From Trebonia sp036276115 (GTDB lineage Bacteria > Actinomycetota > Actinomycetes > Streptosporangiales > Streptosporangiaceae), in assembly GCA_036276115.1 (NCBI GenBank), contig DATBEM010000050.1:1-14942 (forward strand): a stretch of 14,942 nucleotides of DNA, given 5' to 3'. Under the pieces are notes generated by a model that worked only from the letters and a program-made list of their open reading frames with translations, was not told the origin of the DNA and did no database searches. The position numbers and the translations under genes were made by a program. Below are positions 1 through 7,034 of this stretch, in pieces (within the stretch, counting starts at the first letter, position 1; the number at the start of each line of letters is the position of its first letter).

Positions 1-1
1 C

Positions 2-835
2 CTCAGCGCTCCCGTCGACGAGGCCCCCGAGCCCGTCCCGGAGGAGACGGCCGGCGGTGCCCCGGCCGGGCCGGAGGCGCCCGCGAGCGTCATCGTCGCG
101 GGCACCGTCGCCGCCGTCCTCGACTGGGGCCAGCACGCCGCGGCCCGGCTGGCCGAGCTCGACGGCGACGACGACGCCATCACGGAGCTGGCGGCCGAGG
201 AGGCGAGCCTGTGGGGGGAGGTCGCTGCCCTCGCCCAGCGGCTGTCGGAGCTGCGGGCCGAGGCGGGGACGCGGTTCGCGGGCGACGTGACGACCGAGCT
301 GGCCGCCCTCGCGATGCCGCACGCCCGCATCGCCGCGGTGCTCACGCCGCTGGACGAGCCCGGGCCCCACGGGTCCGACGACGTCGAGCTGCGGCTCGCC
401 TCCAACCCCGGCGCCCCCTACCTGCCGCTGAACAAGGGCGCGTCCGGCGGTGAGCTGTCGCGGGTCATGCTGGCGATCGAGGTCGTGTTCGCCGGGGCGG
501 ACCCGGTCCCCACGTTCGTGTTCGATGAGGTGGACGCGGGCGTCGGCGGGAAGGCGGCGGTCGAGATCGGCCGCCGGCTGGCCAAGCTCGCCCGGATGGC
601 GCAGGTCATCGTCGTGACCCATTTGCCCCAGGTCGCCGCGTTCGCCGACAATCACCTGGTCGTCGCGAAGGCCAGCGACGGCCGGATCACCTCCAGCGGC
701 GTCATCCGCCTGGACCACAACGGCCGGGTCCGGGAGCTATCGCGGATGCTGGCGGGGCTGGAGGAGTCGGAGTTCGGCCAGGCCCACGCGGCCGAGCTGC
801 TGGCCCTGGCGGCCGAGCAGTCCGCCCGGGCCTGA
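2..835 (+). CDS. recN: DNA repair protein RecN, C-terminal part (5' end outside window)
   Basis: This is the C-terminal half of RecN, an SMC-like ATPase that acts in double-strand break repair in the cytoplasm. The frame is open from base 2 and ends with TGA. The first ~280 bases encode an Ala/Glu-rich coiled-coil region interrupted by an acidic, proline-rich stretch (P-E-P-V-P-E-E). The ATPase C-lobe follows, with the ABC signature KGASGGELSR (about 434-463), a Walker B segment TFVFDEVDAGVGG (about 510-550) and an H-loop VVTHLPQVAA (about 613-642). These motifs are diagnostic of RecN: the 'DEVDAGVGG' form separates it from other SMC proteins. The N-terminal Walker A lies upstream of the window. 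No clear terminator follows; a short CCTGA/TCAGG inverted repeat overlaps the stop. Confidence 0.95.
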   Translation, partial: LSAPVDEAPEPVPEETAGGAPAGPEAPASVIVAGTVAAVLDWGQHAAARLAELDGDDDAITELAAEEASLWGEVAALAQRLSELRAEAGTRFAGDVTTELAALAMPHARIAAVLTPLDEPGPHGSDDVELRLASNPGAPYLPLNKGASGGELSRVMLAIEVVFAGADPVPTFVFDEVDAGVGGKAAVEIGRRLAKLARMAQVIVVTHLPQVAAFADNHLVVAKASDGRITSSGVIRLDHNGRVRELSRMLAGLEESEFGQAHAAELLALAAEQSARA

Positions 836-1035
836 CCTCAGGGGAACAGCCTGAAGGCAGCTGAAACCGTCCCATCTGTCACGTCAGTACCACTGGTTTA
901 CCCGCTCGTTGGCATCGGGTATTGAACGCTGAGCAAGCGCAAAAGTGCGGCGTTCTGGGCGGCGGCCTGGTAACTGGGGCCAACCGGGCGCCGCGCTCTA
1001 TTCCCGGGCGCGATGGCCCGGACACGGGGGGAACC

Positions 1036-1650
1036 GTGGTAGCTGCCTACCTGCTGGTTAACCTGCTGCTGATCGTCCCGGTGCTCGCCAGCGTCGTCCG
1101 GGCACAGTCGCCCCTGGAGGCGGACAGCTCCGGGACCAGGTTTTCCGGGCCGAATTCGGGCTGGGAGATCTACACCTTCACCGGCTACGTGACCAAGTCC
1201 CAGTCCCATTTCGACGCCTACGGGTACGGTCCCTACGGAGACGGGATGTTCTCGCGGGTAACCGACATCCTGCGGCTCACCGACGGCACGATGGAGTACG
1301 CGGTATCCGTCGACGACTTCGACGTGTGGCTGCACCCGGGGCAGGTCGCGACCGTCTGCCAGGCCGTCAACGGGCACCGGTCGGAGTACATCGCGGTGAT
1401 CAACGACTCGACCGGCGAGCAGTTCTACAACGAGCGGGCCTTGTGGCGCATCGCCGCGCCCGGCTTCGACCGCCTGCTCATCGCCCTGTTCGCGGGCCTG
1501 TTCTTCTGGCTGCTGCTGGTCGCCGTGATCGCCTGGGCCATCGTCGTCCGCTCGCAGGTGCGCCGCTTCCAGTACATCGGGGTCGGCCCGATCCTGCGCC
1601 GCGCCAACTCCGAGGCCGCCCTCCTGCGCAGCCGGCCCTGGGCGGCCTAG
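1036..1650 (+). CDS. Two-helix membrane protein of unknown function
   Basis: I do not recognise this 204-residue protein. The GTG start at 1036 is chosen because a G-rich ribosome binding site (GGGGGGAA) lies just upstream and the protein then begins directly with a hydrophobic helix (residues ~4-22). An upstream in-frame TTG at 922 would add 38 residues of non-membrane sequence with no obvious ribosome binding site. Residues ~24-143 form a polar segment rich in Tyr, Gly and Asp with a single Cys (C108), probably outside the cell. A second long helix (~146-172) follows, then a basic 30-residue tail ending RRANSEAALLRSRPWAA that should be cytoplasmic. It runs parallel to recN, separated by 200 bp, and converges on the acetyltransferase gene with only 28 bp between the stops. 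Confidence 0.75.
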   Translation: MVAAYLLVNLLLIVPVLASVVRAQSPLEADSSGTRFSGPNSGWEIYTFTGYVTKSQSHFDAYGYGPYGDGMFSRVTDILRLTDGTMEYAVSVDDFDVWLHPGQVATVCQAVNGHRSEYIAVINDSTGEQFYNERALWRIAAPGFDRLLIALFAGLFFWLLLVAVIAWAIVVRSQVRRFQYIGVGPILRRANSEAALLRSRPWAA

Positions 1651-1678
1651 CGCCCGGGCTGGCCGGTGCTGAAGAGCG

Positions 1679-2173
1679 CTAGTCCAGGGCGAGCGTCCGG
1701 AACGTGTTGTCCTCGGTGCCCGGGTAGCCGCCGAACGGCCCGCAGGGCACGAAGCCCGCGCTCGCGTACAGCGCCCGGGCGGGGGCGAAGCCCGCCGTCG
1801 TCCCGGTCTCCAGGTACAGCTGGGTCAGCCCGCGCTCGCGGGCCGCCGCGATGATGTGCCGGGCGATGGCCCGCCCGACGCCCCGGCCGCGCGCCCCGGC
1901 CGCGGTGTGCATCGACTTCAGCTCGCCCGCGCCGTCCCCGAGCAGCTTCAGCGCGCCGATGCCGAGCAGCTGGCCGTCCTCGGCCCGGAAGCTGAAGAAC
2001 GTGATCGCCGGGTCCGCCAGGCCGCCGGCGTCGAGCGCGAACGAGTGCTCGGGCGGGGTCTGCGACGACGAGAACGCCAGGTGCCGCTCCAGCAGCGCGA
2101 TCACGTCGGCCCGGCGGGGATCGTCGACCCCGATCGCGCCCCCGGCCCGGGGCCGGATCACTTCGCTAGTCAC
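1679..2173 (-). CDS. GNAT family N-acetyltransferase, YsnE-like
   Basis: A 164-residue acetyl-CoA-dependent N-acetyltransferase, single GNAT domain. Motif A is clear: GELKSMHTAAGARGRGVGRA, with the R-G-R-G-V-G-R pyrophosphate-binding loop, followed by helix IARHIIAAARERGL. The C-terminal part has LYLETG, then ARALYASAGFVPCGPFGGY. The order 'PPE-S-x-A-L ... ITFFSFRAEDGQLLGIGALK ... GELKSM ... LETG ... FxPARxLYxSxGF' is the pattern I recall for Bacillus YsnE and its actinobacterial relatives. The natural substrate is not established from sequence. The start is GTG at 2173 with AGGA about nine bases upstream; a GTG five codons in is an alternative. It lies 39 bp downstream of the BI-1 family gene on the same strand and may be co-transcribed with it. 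Confidence 0.88.
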   Translation of the reverse strand: MTSEVIRPRAGGAIGVDDPRRADVIALLERHLAFSSSQTPPEHSFALDAGGLADPAITFFSFRAEDGQLLGIGALKLLGDGAGELKSMHTAAGARGRGVGRAIARHIIAAARERGLTQLYLETGTTAGFAPARALYASAGFVPCGPFGGYPGTEDNTFRTLALD

Positions 2174-2212
2174 CCGGGGATCCTACGGGATGGGGGTTAC
2201 GCTGGCGTTTCG

Positions 2213-2872
2213 CTAGTCGCGGCCCCCGCCGCCGAAGATGCGCAGGAAGAACCAGAACACGTTCAGCGCGTCCAGGAAGATCGACGCCGCCAGCACCGGG
2301 GCCGAGCTCAGCCCCTGCGAGCGCCGCAGCCGCTGGAAGTCCAGCATCGTCAGCCCCGCGAACACCACGAGGCCGAGGGCCGAGTACACGAGCGACCCGT
2401 GCGGGATGTGCACGAAGATGAGGGCGATGCCGAGCGCGAACAGCGCCAGCAGCGCGAAGAACGACGCCCGCGCCAGCCACGACAGGTCCCGCCGGGTCGC
2501 GTAGCCGGCCGCCCCGAACACGCCCACGAACAGCGCCGTCGCCCCGCCCGCCTGCCACAGGACCTGCGGGTCGGCCGTCGAGTAGTACACCAGCGCCGGC
2601 GCCGACGCCACCCCCAGCAGCACCCCGAACGCCAGCAGCAAGATCGTCGCCGCCACCGCCGACCGCCGCGCGGCGAACTGCATGACCAGCAGGACCACGA
2701 ACGCCCCGATGAAGCAGGCGATCCCCGCCCCCCACGACAAGTGCCGGCCGCCGTAGGCCCCCGCCGCGAACACCGCCGCCGTGAGCGCGACCAGCCCCAT
2801 CGTCTGCCCGAACAGCGTCCGCGTCCGCTCCCGCGCCCCCGCATAGGGCGCGTACGCCACCGAACCGTACAT
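2213..2872 (-). CDS. Bax inhibitor-1 (BI-1/YccA) family membrane protein
   Basis: A 219-residue integral membrane protein with about seven predicted helices (roughly residues 22-41, 47-66, 72-95, 106-124, 131-153, 159-177, 190-211). It belongs to the BI-1/LFG/YccA family; bacterial YetJ is a pH-gated calcium leak channel. The last helix and tail, LDALNVFWFFLRIFGGGGRD, are typical of the family's C terminus. Two acidic residues, D178 (in TMLDFQRLRR) and D201 (in IFLDALN), fall where the di-aspartyl pH sensor of YetJ lies, so channel-type function is plausible but inferred. The start at 2872 is preferred over an upstream in-frame start at 2911 because AAGGAAAGG sits seven bases ahead of it. It is divergent from the secreted-protein ORF that starts at 3031. 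Confidence 0.9.
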   Translation of the reverse strand: MYGSVAYAPYAGARERTRTLFGQTMGLVALTAAVFAAGAYGGRHLSWGAGIACFIGAFVVLLVMQFAARRSAVAATILLLAFGVLLGVASAPALVYYSTADPQVLWQAGGATALFVGVFGAAGYATRRDLSWLARASFFALLALFALGIALIFVHIPHGSLVYSALGLVVFAGLTMLDFQRLRRSQGLSSAPVLAASIFLDALNVFWFFLRIFGGGGRD

Positions 2873-2962
2873 GACAGCAACCTTTCCTTCTTGGTCGTCT
2901 TCTTTCCTCAACGTAACCGGCCGCTCGCCCGATCCCGCCCGCGGTTAAGAAGTTCCTCCGCT

Positions 2963-2979
2963 ACTGAGATCACCTCAGT
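2963..2979. promoter_or_regulatory. Short perfect inverted repeat in divergent promoter region
   Basis: ACTGAG-ATCAC-CTCAGT is a perfect 6-bp inverted repeat with a 5-base centre. It lies 90 bp upstream of the BI-1 family start (minus strand) and 50 bp upstream of the lipoprotein-like start (plus strand). Its position between divergent genes suits an operator, but no matching regulator is visible and no strong -10/-35 pair was found beside it. Confidence 0.35.
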
Positions 2980-3030
2980 GGCGCTCCCCGGCTGGCTGCT
3001 CTAGTAGCGTGGCCGAAGGGATGGGCCGTG

Positions 3031-4026
3031 ATGAAAAAGCATCTGGTAATTCCCGTGTGCGCCGTGGTGATCGCCCTGTGCGCTGGCTGCGCGTCTTCTG
3101 CGGTCTCGGCGCCTTCCGCCGGATCGGGGGCCGGGCCGGCGATGACGGCGTCAGCGGCCCCGTCGCCCACGGCCGCCGCGGTGGCGGCGCTACGGGCGGC
3201 GGTGGCGGCGCAGGCGCCAGCCGTCCAGCAGTGGGCGGCGACGGTAGCGCCCGGGCAGGCGGCGGATGCGCGGGGAAGTGCGATACCACTGCCGTCCTGG
3301 CTTGCCAATGAGATCAATTCCTGGGTGGCGAAGCTGAAGAACATGGGGTTTACCCTCCAGGGCGCCACCAGCTTCATCCTGAATCAGGTACAGCCGCCAA
3401 CCACCCTTCAAGGGTTCATCCAGGAAGCGATCAAGGAGTTCATAAAAGGCGCCTGGGAGGCCGAGTTACCCCAGCCTGCCCGTGATGACCCTGTCGGCAG
3501 CCAGCCAGCCAGTCGGCAGGCAGCAGGGTTCGCCGCGTGTAACAATGGCTGTGATTCAGGACCGACCTCGGGAGGGTGGCGGATGGACCCGATCACGCTG
3601 ATCGTGACGGCCCTCGCGGCGGGGGCCGCGTCGGCGGTGCAAGACGAGGCCAAGGGTGCCGTCAAGGTCGCGGTCGCGCGGCTGCGGGCGCTGGCCCGAA
3701 AGCGCCTGGCCGGGCGCTCCAGCGGCGAGTTCGTGCTGACCCAGCACGAGCAGGCGCCCGACATCTACGAGAAGCCGCTGGAGCATGAGCTCAGGGAGTC
3801 CGGCGCGGCCGCCGACCAGGGCCTGCTCGACGCCGCCCAGGAGCTCATGCTGCTGCTGGACGCCCGCGGCGCCCAGGCCGGCAAGTACGTCATCAACGCG
3901 ACGAACGTCCAGGGCGCCCAGTTCGGCGACCACAACACCCAGACGAACCACTTCGGCCCCATCCAGAACATCAACGCCGGCCACAACGCCTACGTCTCCG
4001 CCGACGACATTAACATCAACCGCTAG
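3031..4026 (+). CDS. Secreted/lipoprotein-like ORF that reads through into a RHIM-like protein
   Basis: The open frame encodes 331 residues. It starts at ATG 3031 (or GTG 3028); AAGGG lies ten and seven bases ahead respectively. Residues 1-20 (MKKHLVIPVCAVVIALCAGC) form a signal peptide with a lipobox-like end, although the -3 residue is Cys rather than Leu. An Ala/Pro/Ser-rich linker (~21-85) follows, then a helical part (~86-148) that I do not recognise. Residues ~149-184 (rich in Gln, Ser, Ala and Gly) look like translated intergenic DNA. The remainder is the small protein annotated separately at 3583-4026, which has its own ribosome binding site. A secreted N terminus on a normally cytoplasmic domain is unlikely, so the first gene has probably lost its stop. 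Tandem TGA codons at 3483-3488 lie in the frame reached by a single-base (-1) change. A true fusion cannot be excluded. Confidence 0.55.
   Translation: MKKHLVIPVCAVVIALCAGCASSAVSAPSAGSGAGPAMTASAAPSPTAAAVAALRAAVAAQAPAVQQWAATVAPGQAADARGSAIPLPSWLANEINSWVAKLKNMGFTLQGATSFILNQVQPPTTLQGFIQEAIKEFIKGAWEAELPQPARDDPVGSQPASRQAAGFAACNNGCDSGPTSGGWRMDPITLIVTALAAGAASAVQDEAKGAVKVAVARLRALARKRLAGRSSGEFVLTQHEQAPDIYEKPLEHELRESGAAADQGLLDAAQELMLLLDARGAQAGKYVINATNVQGAQFGDHNTQTNHFGPIQNINAGHNAYVSADDININR
3583..4026 (+). CDS. Small RHIM/PP-like amyloid-motif protein (probable separate gene)
   Basis: A 147-residue protein starting at ATG 3583, with GGGAGG placed eight bases upstream, inside the longer open frame. Residues 1-15 (MDPITLIVTALAAGA) are hydrophobic; residues 16-43 form a basic amphipathic helix (VKVAVARLRALARKRLAG). 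Residues ~60-95 are acidic and helical (DIYEKPLEHELRESG, LLDAAQELMLLLDA). The tail GKYVINATNVQ-GAQFGDHNTQTNHF (100-124) contains the Q-F-G-D-H-N core resembling RHIM and the actinobacterial PP/pseudo-RHIM motif, followed by IQNINAGHNAYVSADDININ (127-146), a second N/G-rich beta-arch-like segment. As I recall, small actinobacterial proteins of this layout (MDPITLIV... helix ... VQxGDxNTQ) are common and occur with NLR-like signalling genes. Amyloid signalling is inferred; no effector or sensor partner is encoded in the window. Confidence 0.65.
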   Translation: MDPITLIVTALAAGAASAVQDEAKGAVKVAVARLRALARKRLAGRSSGEFVLTQHEQAPDIYEKPLEHELRESGAAADQGLLDAAQELMLLLDARGAQAGKYVINATNVQGAQFGDHNTQTNHFGPIQNINAGHNAYVSADDININR

Positions 4027-4120
4027 CCCTCGTAACATTATTCACTTCCCGGCCCGTGCATTACCGCATGAATCACCGCCAATAACCCTCACGGCATCAA
4101 GTCCGGCCGGGACGGCGGGA

Positions 4121-4645
4121 ACGTGCCAGGCGTTCGAGCGGGTCTTTTTCCGGTCATCCAGGCATGGCGCTCACGCCCTGGCGGGCGGCAGGTATAGCAA
4201 GTACGGGAGCCTGGACTACACAGCGGGATGGCTCGGTTTCCCGATCTCGGACTGCGTACCTGATGGCCCGCACTTGGTTATTCGCTTCGAGGGCGGGGCG
4301 ATCTCCTCCTCTCCGGGGGAACGTTCGCGGTGCGCGGCTCCCTGGGCGGACAGTTGCTCAAGGGCGAGGCACCCGTCGCGGACGAGGTTCAGTTCAGCTC
4401 ACCCGGGGCCAGGCGGGAGCGACACAGGCGTTCACCGACGCGGCGGGATGGTTGTTCCTGCTCTGCTCGGTGACTGCCGCGGGCGAGTCGCGCGAGTTCT
4501 GGCAGCGAATCCCCGCGCCGCAGGTCGTGAGCACGCCCGGCATCATGCAGGACTTTACGTGGGGGCCTCCGGCTACGGGCACGTGCCTGGCCCTGGCAAG
4601 GACGGCCATAGCCCGTTCAGGTACACCGGCCAGCAAGACGACTAG
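4121..4645 (+). pseudogene. Degraded LGFP-repeat protein gene with three frame steps
   Basis: No single frame gives a sensible protein, but pieces of three frames join well. Segment 1 (4121-4318) reads CQAFERVFFRSSRHGAHALA, then KYGSLDYTAGWLGFPISD, then FEGGAISSSPG: the order of an LGFP repeat (WLGFP...D...F-GGAI), a module of actinobacterial cell-wall-associated and secreted proteins. Segment 2 continues one frame back (4318-4404: GTFAVRGSLGGQLL ... DEVQFSSPG), as an LGFP repeat should. Segment 3 (4407-4563: GATQAFTDAAGWLFLL ... FWQRIPAPQVV ... QDFTWG) and segment 4 (4566-4645: SGYGHVPGPGKDGHSPFRYTG, TAG stop) are less certain. All three steps are -1 and fall at G-runs (4315-4319, 4405-4408, 4561-4565). 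No start codon, ribosome binding site or signal peptide is preserved. This accounts for the otherwise gene-free stretch 4027-4654. Confidence 0.55.
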
Positions 4646-4654
4646 GGTGAGACC

Positions 4655-5653
4655 ATGAGCGGTCAGCGGGTCTTGTTCATTGGCGGTAGCGGTGTCATCT
4701 CGTCGGCGTGCGCGCGGGTCGCGGTCGCGGCCGGGCTTGACCTGACGGTGGTGAACCGGGGGCAGACGGCCGAGCGGCCGCTGCCGACCGGCGTTACCGA
4801 GATCCGGGCGGATGTGCGAGCGCCCGGGTCCCTGATGGAAGCCCTCGGCGACCGTGAATTTGACTCAGTCGTCAACTGGGTCGCCTTCACCCCCGAGCAC
4901 GTCCAGGCCGACATCGACGCCTTCCGCGGGCGGACCGGGCAGTACGTGTTCATCTCGACCGCCTCGGCTTACCAGACGCCGCCGTCGCGGCTGCCGGTGA
5001 CGGAGTCCACCCCCCTGCGCAACCCGTTCTGGCAGTACTCGCGGGACAAGATCGCGTGCGAGGACCTGCTGGTCGCCCAGTACCGCGAGGCCGGCTTCCC
5101 GGCCACGATCGTCCGTCCCTCGCACACCTACGACGGCTCCAAGACGGTGCTGTCGGGCGGCTGGACCACGCTGGCGCGGATGCTGGCGGGCAAGCCAGTG
5201 ATCGTGCACGGCGACGGGACCTCACTATGGACGGTGACCTGGAACGAGGACTTCGCCCGTGCCTTCGTGCCGCTGCTGGCCAACCCGCGCACGCTCGGGG
5301 AGGCGTTCCACATCACCTCCGACGACGTGCTGACCTGGGACCAGATCACGCGCGCGCTGGCGGCCGCCCTCGGCGTGGCGCCCACGATCGTGCACGTGCC
5401 CTCGGACGCGATCAACGCGGTCGACCCGGACTGGGGCGCCGGCCTGCTCGGCGACAAGACCCACTCGATGATCTTCGACAACGCCAAGATCCGGTCCATC
5501 GTGCCCGGCTGGCACGCCACCGTCCCGTTCGAGGAAGGCGCCCGCCGCATCGTCGCCTGGCACCGGTCCGACCCCGGCCGCCAGGTGACCGACCCCGAGA
5601 TGGACGCGCTGATGGACAAGCTGGCCGCAAGGTACGACGTGGGCGCCGCCTAG
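4655..5653 (+). CDS. NAD(P)-dependent epimerase/dehydratase-like SDR
   Basis: A 332-residue extended/atypical short-chain dehydrogenase with an N-terminal Rossmann fold. Glycine motif: VLFIGGSGVISSA (residues 6-18), with Ser/Val in place of the usual T-G-F. An Arg after the second strand (VVNRG, 33-36) suggests NADP preference. The catalytic set is visible: serine in FISTASAYQ (99-107) and YSRDK (Y128, K132). VRPSHTY (153-159) matches the substrate-side loop of sugar epimerases, and the C-terminal part (HITSDDVLTWDQI) is typical of NAD-dependent epimerase/dehydratase proteins of the CSP41/UDP-glucose 4-epimerase-like group. Substrate unknown; a nucleotide sugar is plausible. ATG 4655 is preceded by AGGGTGAG. 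The ROK regulator follows 67 bp downstream on the same strand. Confidence 0.85.
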   Translation: MSGQRVLFIGGSGVISSACARVAVAAGLDLTVVNRGQTAERPLPTGVTEIRADVRAPGSLMEALGDREFDSVVNWVAFTPEHVQADIDAFRGRTGQYVFISTASAYQTPPSRLPVTESTPLRNPFWQYSRDKIACEDLLVAQYREAGFPATIVRPSHTYDGSKTVLSGGWTTLARMLAGKPVIVHGDGTSLWTVTWNEDFARAFVPLLANPRTLGEAFHITSDDVLTWDQITRALAAALGVAPTIVHVPSDAINAVDPDWGAGLLGDKTHSMIFDNAKIRSIVPGWHATVPFEEGARRIVAWHRSDPGRQVTDPEMDALMDKLAARYDVGAA

Positions 5654-5673
5654 CGCGACCCGCGCTGCGGGCG

Positions 5674-5713
5674 CTCAGTGCGGGCTTGCTATACCCTCTG
5701 AGTAAGTGCTGAG
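5674..5713 (+). promoter_or_regulatory. CTCAG/CTGAG half-sites ahead of first ROK gene
   Basis: The gap between the SDR and the ROK gene holds CTCAG (5674-5678) and two copies of its complement CTGAG (5698-5702 and 5709-5713), around a possible -10-like TATACC (5690-5695). No convincing -35 is present. This may be an autoregulatory site, but the arms are only five bases long, so the evidence is weak. The second CTGAG runs into the G-rich ribosome binding site (5711-5719). Confidence 0.25.
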
Positions 5714-5720
5714 GGGGAGA

Positions 5721-6947
5721 ATGCGCGAGCGAGGACGGTGGACGGTCCATGACCTGCGCCGGGATAACCGCTCGATGCTGCTGTCGTCGCTGTTCTTCGA
5801 CCACCCGCGCAGCCGGCTCGAACTGAGCGAGGCGACCGGGCTGAGCCCGGCGTCGGTCAGCAACGTCATGCGCGGCCTGATTGACGAGGGGATCGTGGTC
5901 GAGGCCGACGCGGTCGAGTCCGATGGCGGTCGCCCGCGCGTGCTGCTGCGGGTCAGCCCGGAGTACGGCTACGTCATCGGAATCGACGCGAGCCGAGCCC
6001 GGGCCCGGGTCCGGCTCTACGACCTGACGATGGCCGAGCAGGCCCGGGCGGAGTACCCGCTCGATCCCCGCCAGCATGGCGCCGGGCTGATCGTGGAGGC
6101 GGTCCTGGCCGGGATCGCGGCGGTGCTGGACGGCGGCGCCATCGACCCGGCCGCGGTCCTCGGCGTCGGGGTCGCGATCCCCGGCATCGTCGAGAACGGC
6201 CCCGATGGCCTCGTGCACGGCCAGGCCTACGGCCGGGACTCGGTCCCGCTCGGCCGCCTGCTGCGGTCGAGGACGAGCCTGCCGCTGTACATCGACAACG
6301 ACGCCAAGGCCCTGGGCCAGGCCGAGCTGTGGTTCGGCGCCGGCCGCGATGCCCGCAGCATGATCTCCTGCCTGATCGGCTCCGGCGTGGGCGCCAGCAT
6401 CATCACCGGCGGGGAGGCGCTGCCGGGGGCCACCTCGAGCGCGGGCGAGTGGGGCCATACGACCGTCGTGGTGGGCGGCCGGGCCTGCCGGTGCGGGTCA
6501 TCGGGCTGCCTTGAGGCCTACGCCGGGGCCGCGGCGATCCTCGACCGGTGGGACCGCCCGCGCCCCGGCGGCGACCTGGGGGCCGCCCTCACGGCCCTGA
6601 TCGGGCAGGCCGCCACGTCGGTCGAGGCGGCGCAGGTCCTGAACGAGACCGCGCTGTACCTGGGCGCCGGCATCGCGGACCTGATCAACTTGTTCAACCC
6701 CGAGCGGATCATCATCGGCGGGTGGGCCGGGCTGCTCCTGGGGCGGTCCATGCTCCCGGCCATCCGCGCGGCGGCGGGCGAGCATGCCCTGCGCCACCTG
6801 TTCGCCCGGACGTCGATCGAGCTGGGCCGCCTCGGCCCGGACGCCGTCGCCCTCGGCGCGGCCACCCTGCCCGTCCGGGCCTTCCTCAGCGGGAGCGCGG
6901 GCGCGGCCAGTTCCCCGGCCGCGCGCGGAGCCGCCCGGGCCGGGTAG
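5721..6947 (+). CDS. ROK family transcriptional regulator (copy 1)
   Basis: A 408-residue ROK (repressor, ORF, kinase) protein of the NagC/XylR type. An N-terminal winged helix-turn-helix (~8-75, recognition part LSEATGLSPASVSNVMRGLIDEG) is joined to a sugar-kinase-like domain. ROK features: GVGVAIPGIVENG (148-160), IDNDAKALGQAELWFGAG (191-208) keeping the N193-D194 pair, and the zinc site H246-C256-C258-C263 in GEWGH...CRCGSSGCLEAY. The phosphate-1 motif is degraded (IGIDASRARA instead of DxGGT), so it is likely a sugar-sensing regulator rather than a kinase. ATG 5721 follows GAGGGGG; an in-frame GTG at 5706 is disfavoured because the paralogue at 9169-10371 aligns from 5721. It probably controls the secreted binding protein downstream or its own unit; the ligand is unknown. 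Confidence 0.92.
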   Translation: MRERGRWTVHDLRRDNRSMLLSSLFFDHPRSRLELSEATGLSPASVSNVMRGLIDEGIVVEADAVESDGGRPRVLLRVSPEYGYVIGIDASRARARVRLYDLTMAEQARAEYPLDPRQHGAGLIVEAVLAGIAAVLDGGAIDPAAVLGVGVAIPGIVENGPDGLVHGQAYGRDSVPLGRLLRSRTSLPLYIDNDAKALGQAELWFGAGRDARSMISCLIGSGVGASIITGGEALPGATSSAGEWGHTTVVVGGRACRCGSSGCLEAYAGAAAILDRWDRPRPGGDLGAALTALIGQAATSVEAAQVLNETALYLGAGIADLINLFNPERIIIGGWAGLLLGRSMLPAIRAAAGEHALRHLFARTSIELGRLGPDAVALGAATLPVRAFLSGSAGAASSPAARGAARAG

Positions 6948-6995
6948 GCGGCGCCGGCGATCACGATGCCAGGCGGGCCGCCGCCGGGCAAGCCC

Positions 6996-7024
6996 TTGAC
7001 AGTCAGTGCTGTCCGGCTTACAAC
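6996..7024 (+). promoter_or_regulatory. Promoter for the secreted carbohydrate-binding protein
   Basis: TTGACA at 6996-7001 and TACAAC at 7019-7024 are separated by 17 bases: a consensus -35, a 4/6 -10 and ideal spacing for the principal sigma factor. It lies about 200 bp upstream of the GTG start at 7223. A GACAG/CTGTC inverted repeat (6998-7002 and 7009-7013) overlaps the -35. Confidence 0.6.
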
Positions 7025-7034
7025 ATCGTTTAAG

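Noticed and set aside
922..1035. TTG start giving 38 extra residues to the two-helix membrane protein
   Set aside because: No ribosome binding site at 922, whereas GGGGGGAA directly precedes GTG 1036 and the membrane helix starts there.
1856..3004. Long plus-strand ORF (382 residues) over the acetyltransferase and BI-1 genes
   Set aside because: It is almost entirely Arg, Pro, Gln and Glu with no domain pattern, and lies opposite two well-recognised minus-strand genes. It is a high-GC shadow frame.
4164..4658. ORF of 164 residues as an intact gene
   Set aside because: Its first half is an Arg-rich shadow of the LGFP frame; only its middle part is protein-like, and it fits better as one segment of the frame-broken LGFP gene.
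6947..6985. Hairpin GGCGGCG...CGCCGCC after the first ROK gene as a terminator
   Set aside because: Only a 7-bp stem with a 25-base loop; such pairings are common by chance in this GC-rich sequence.
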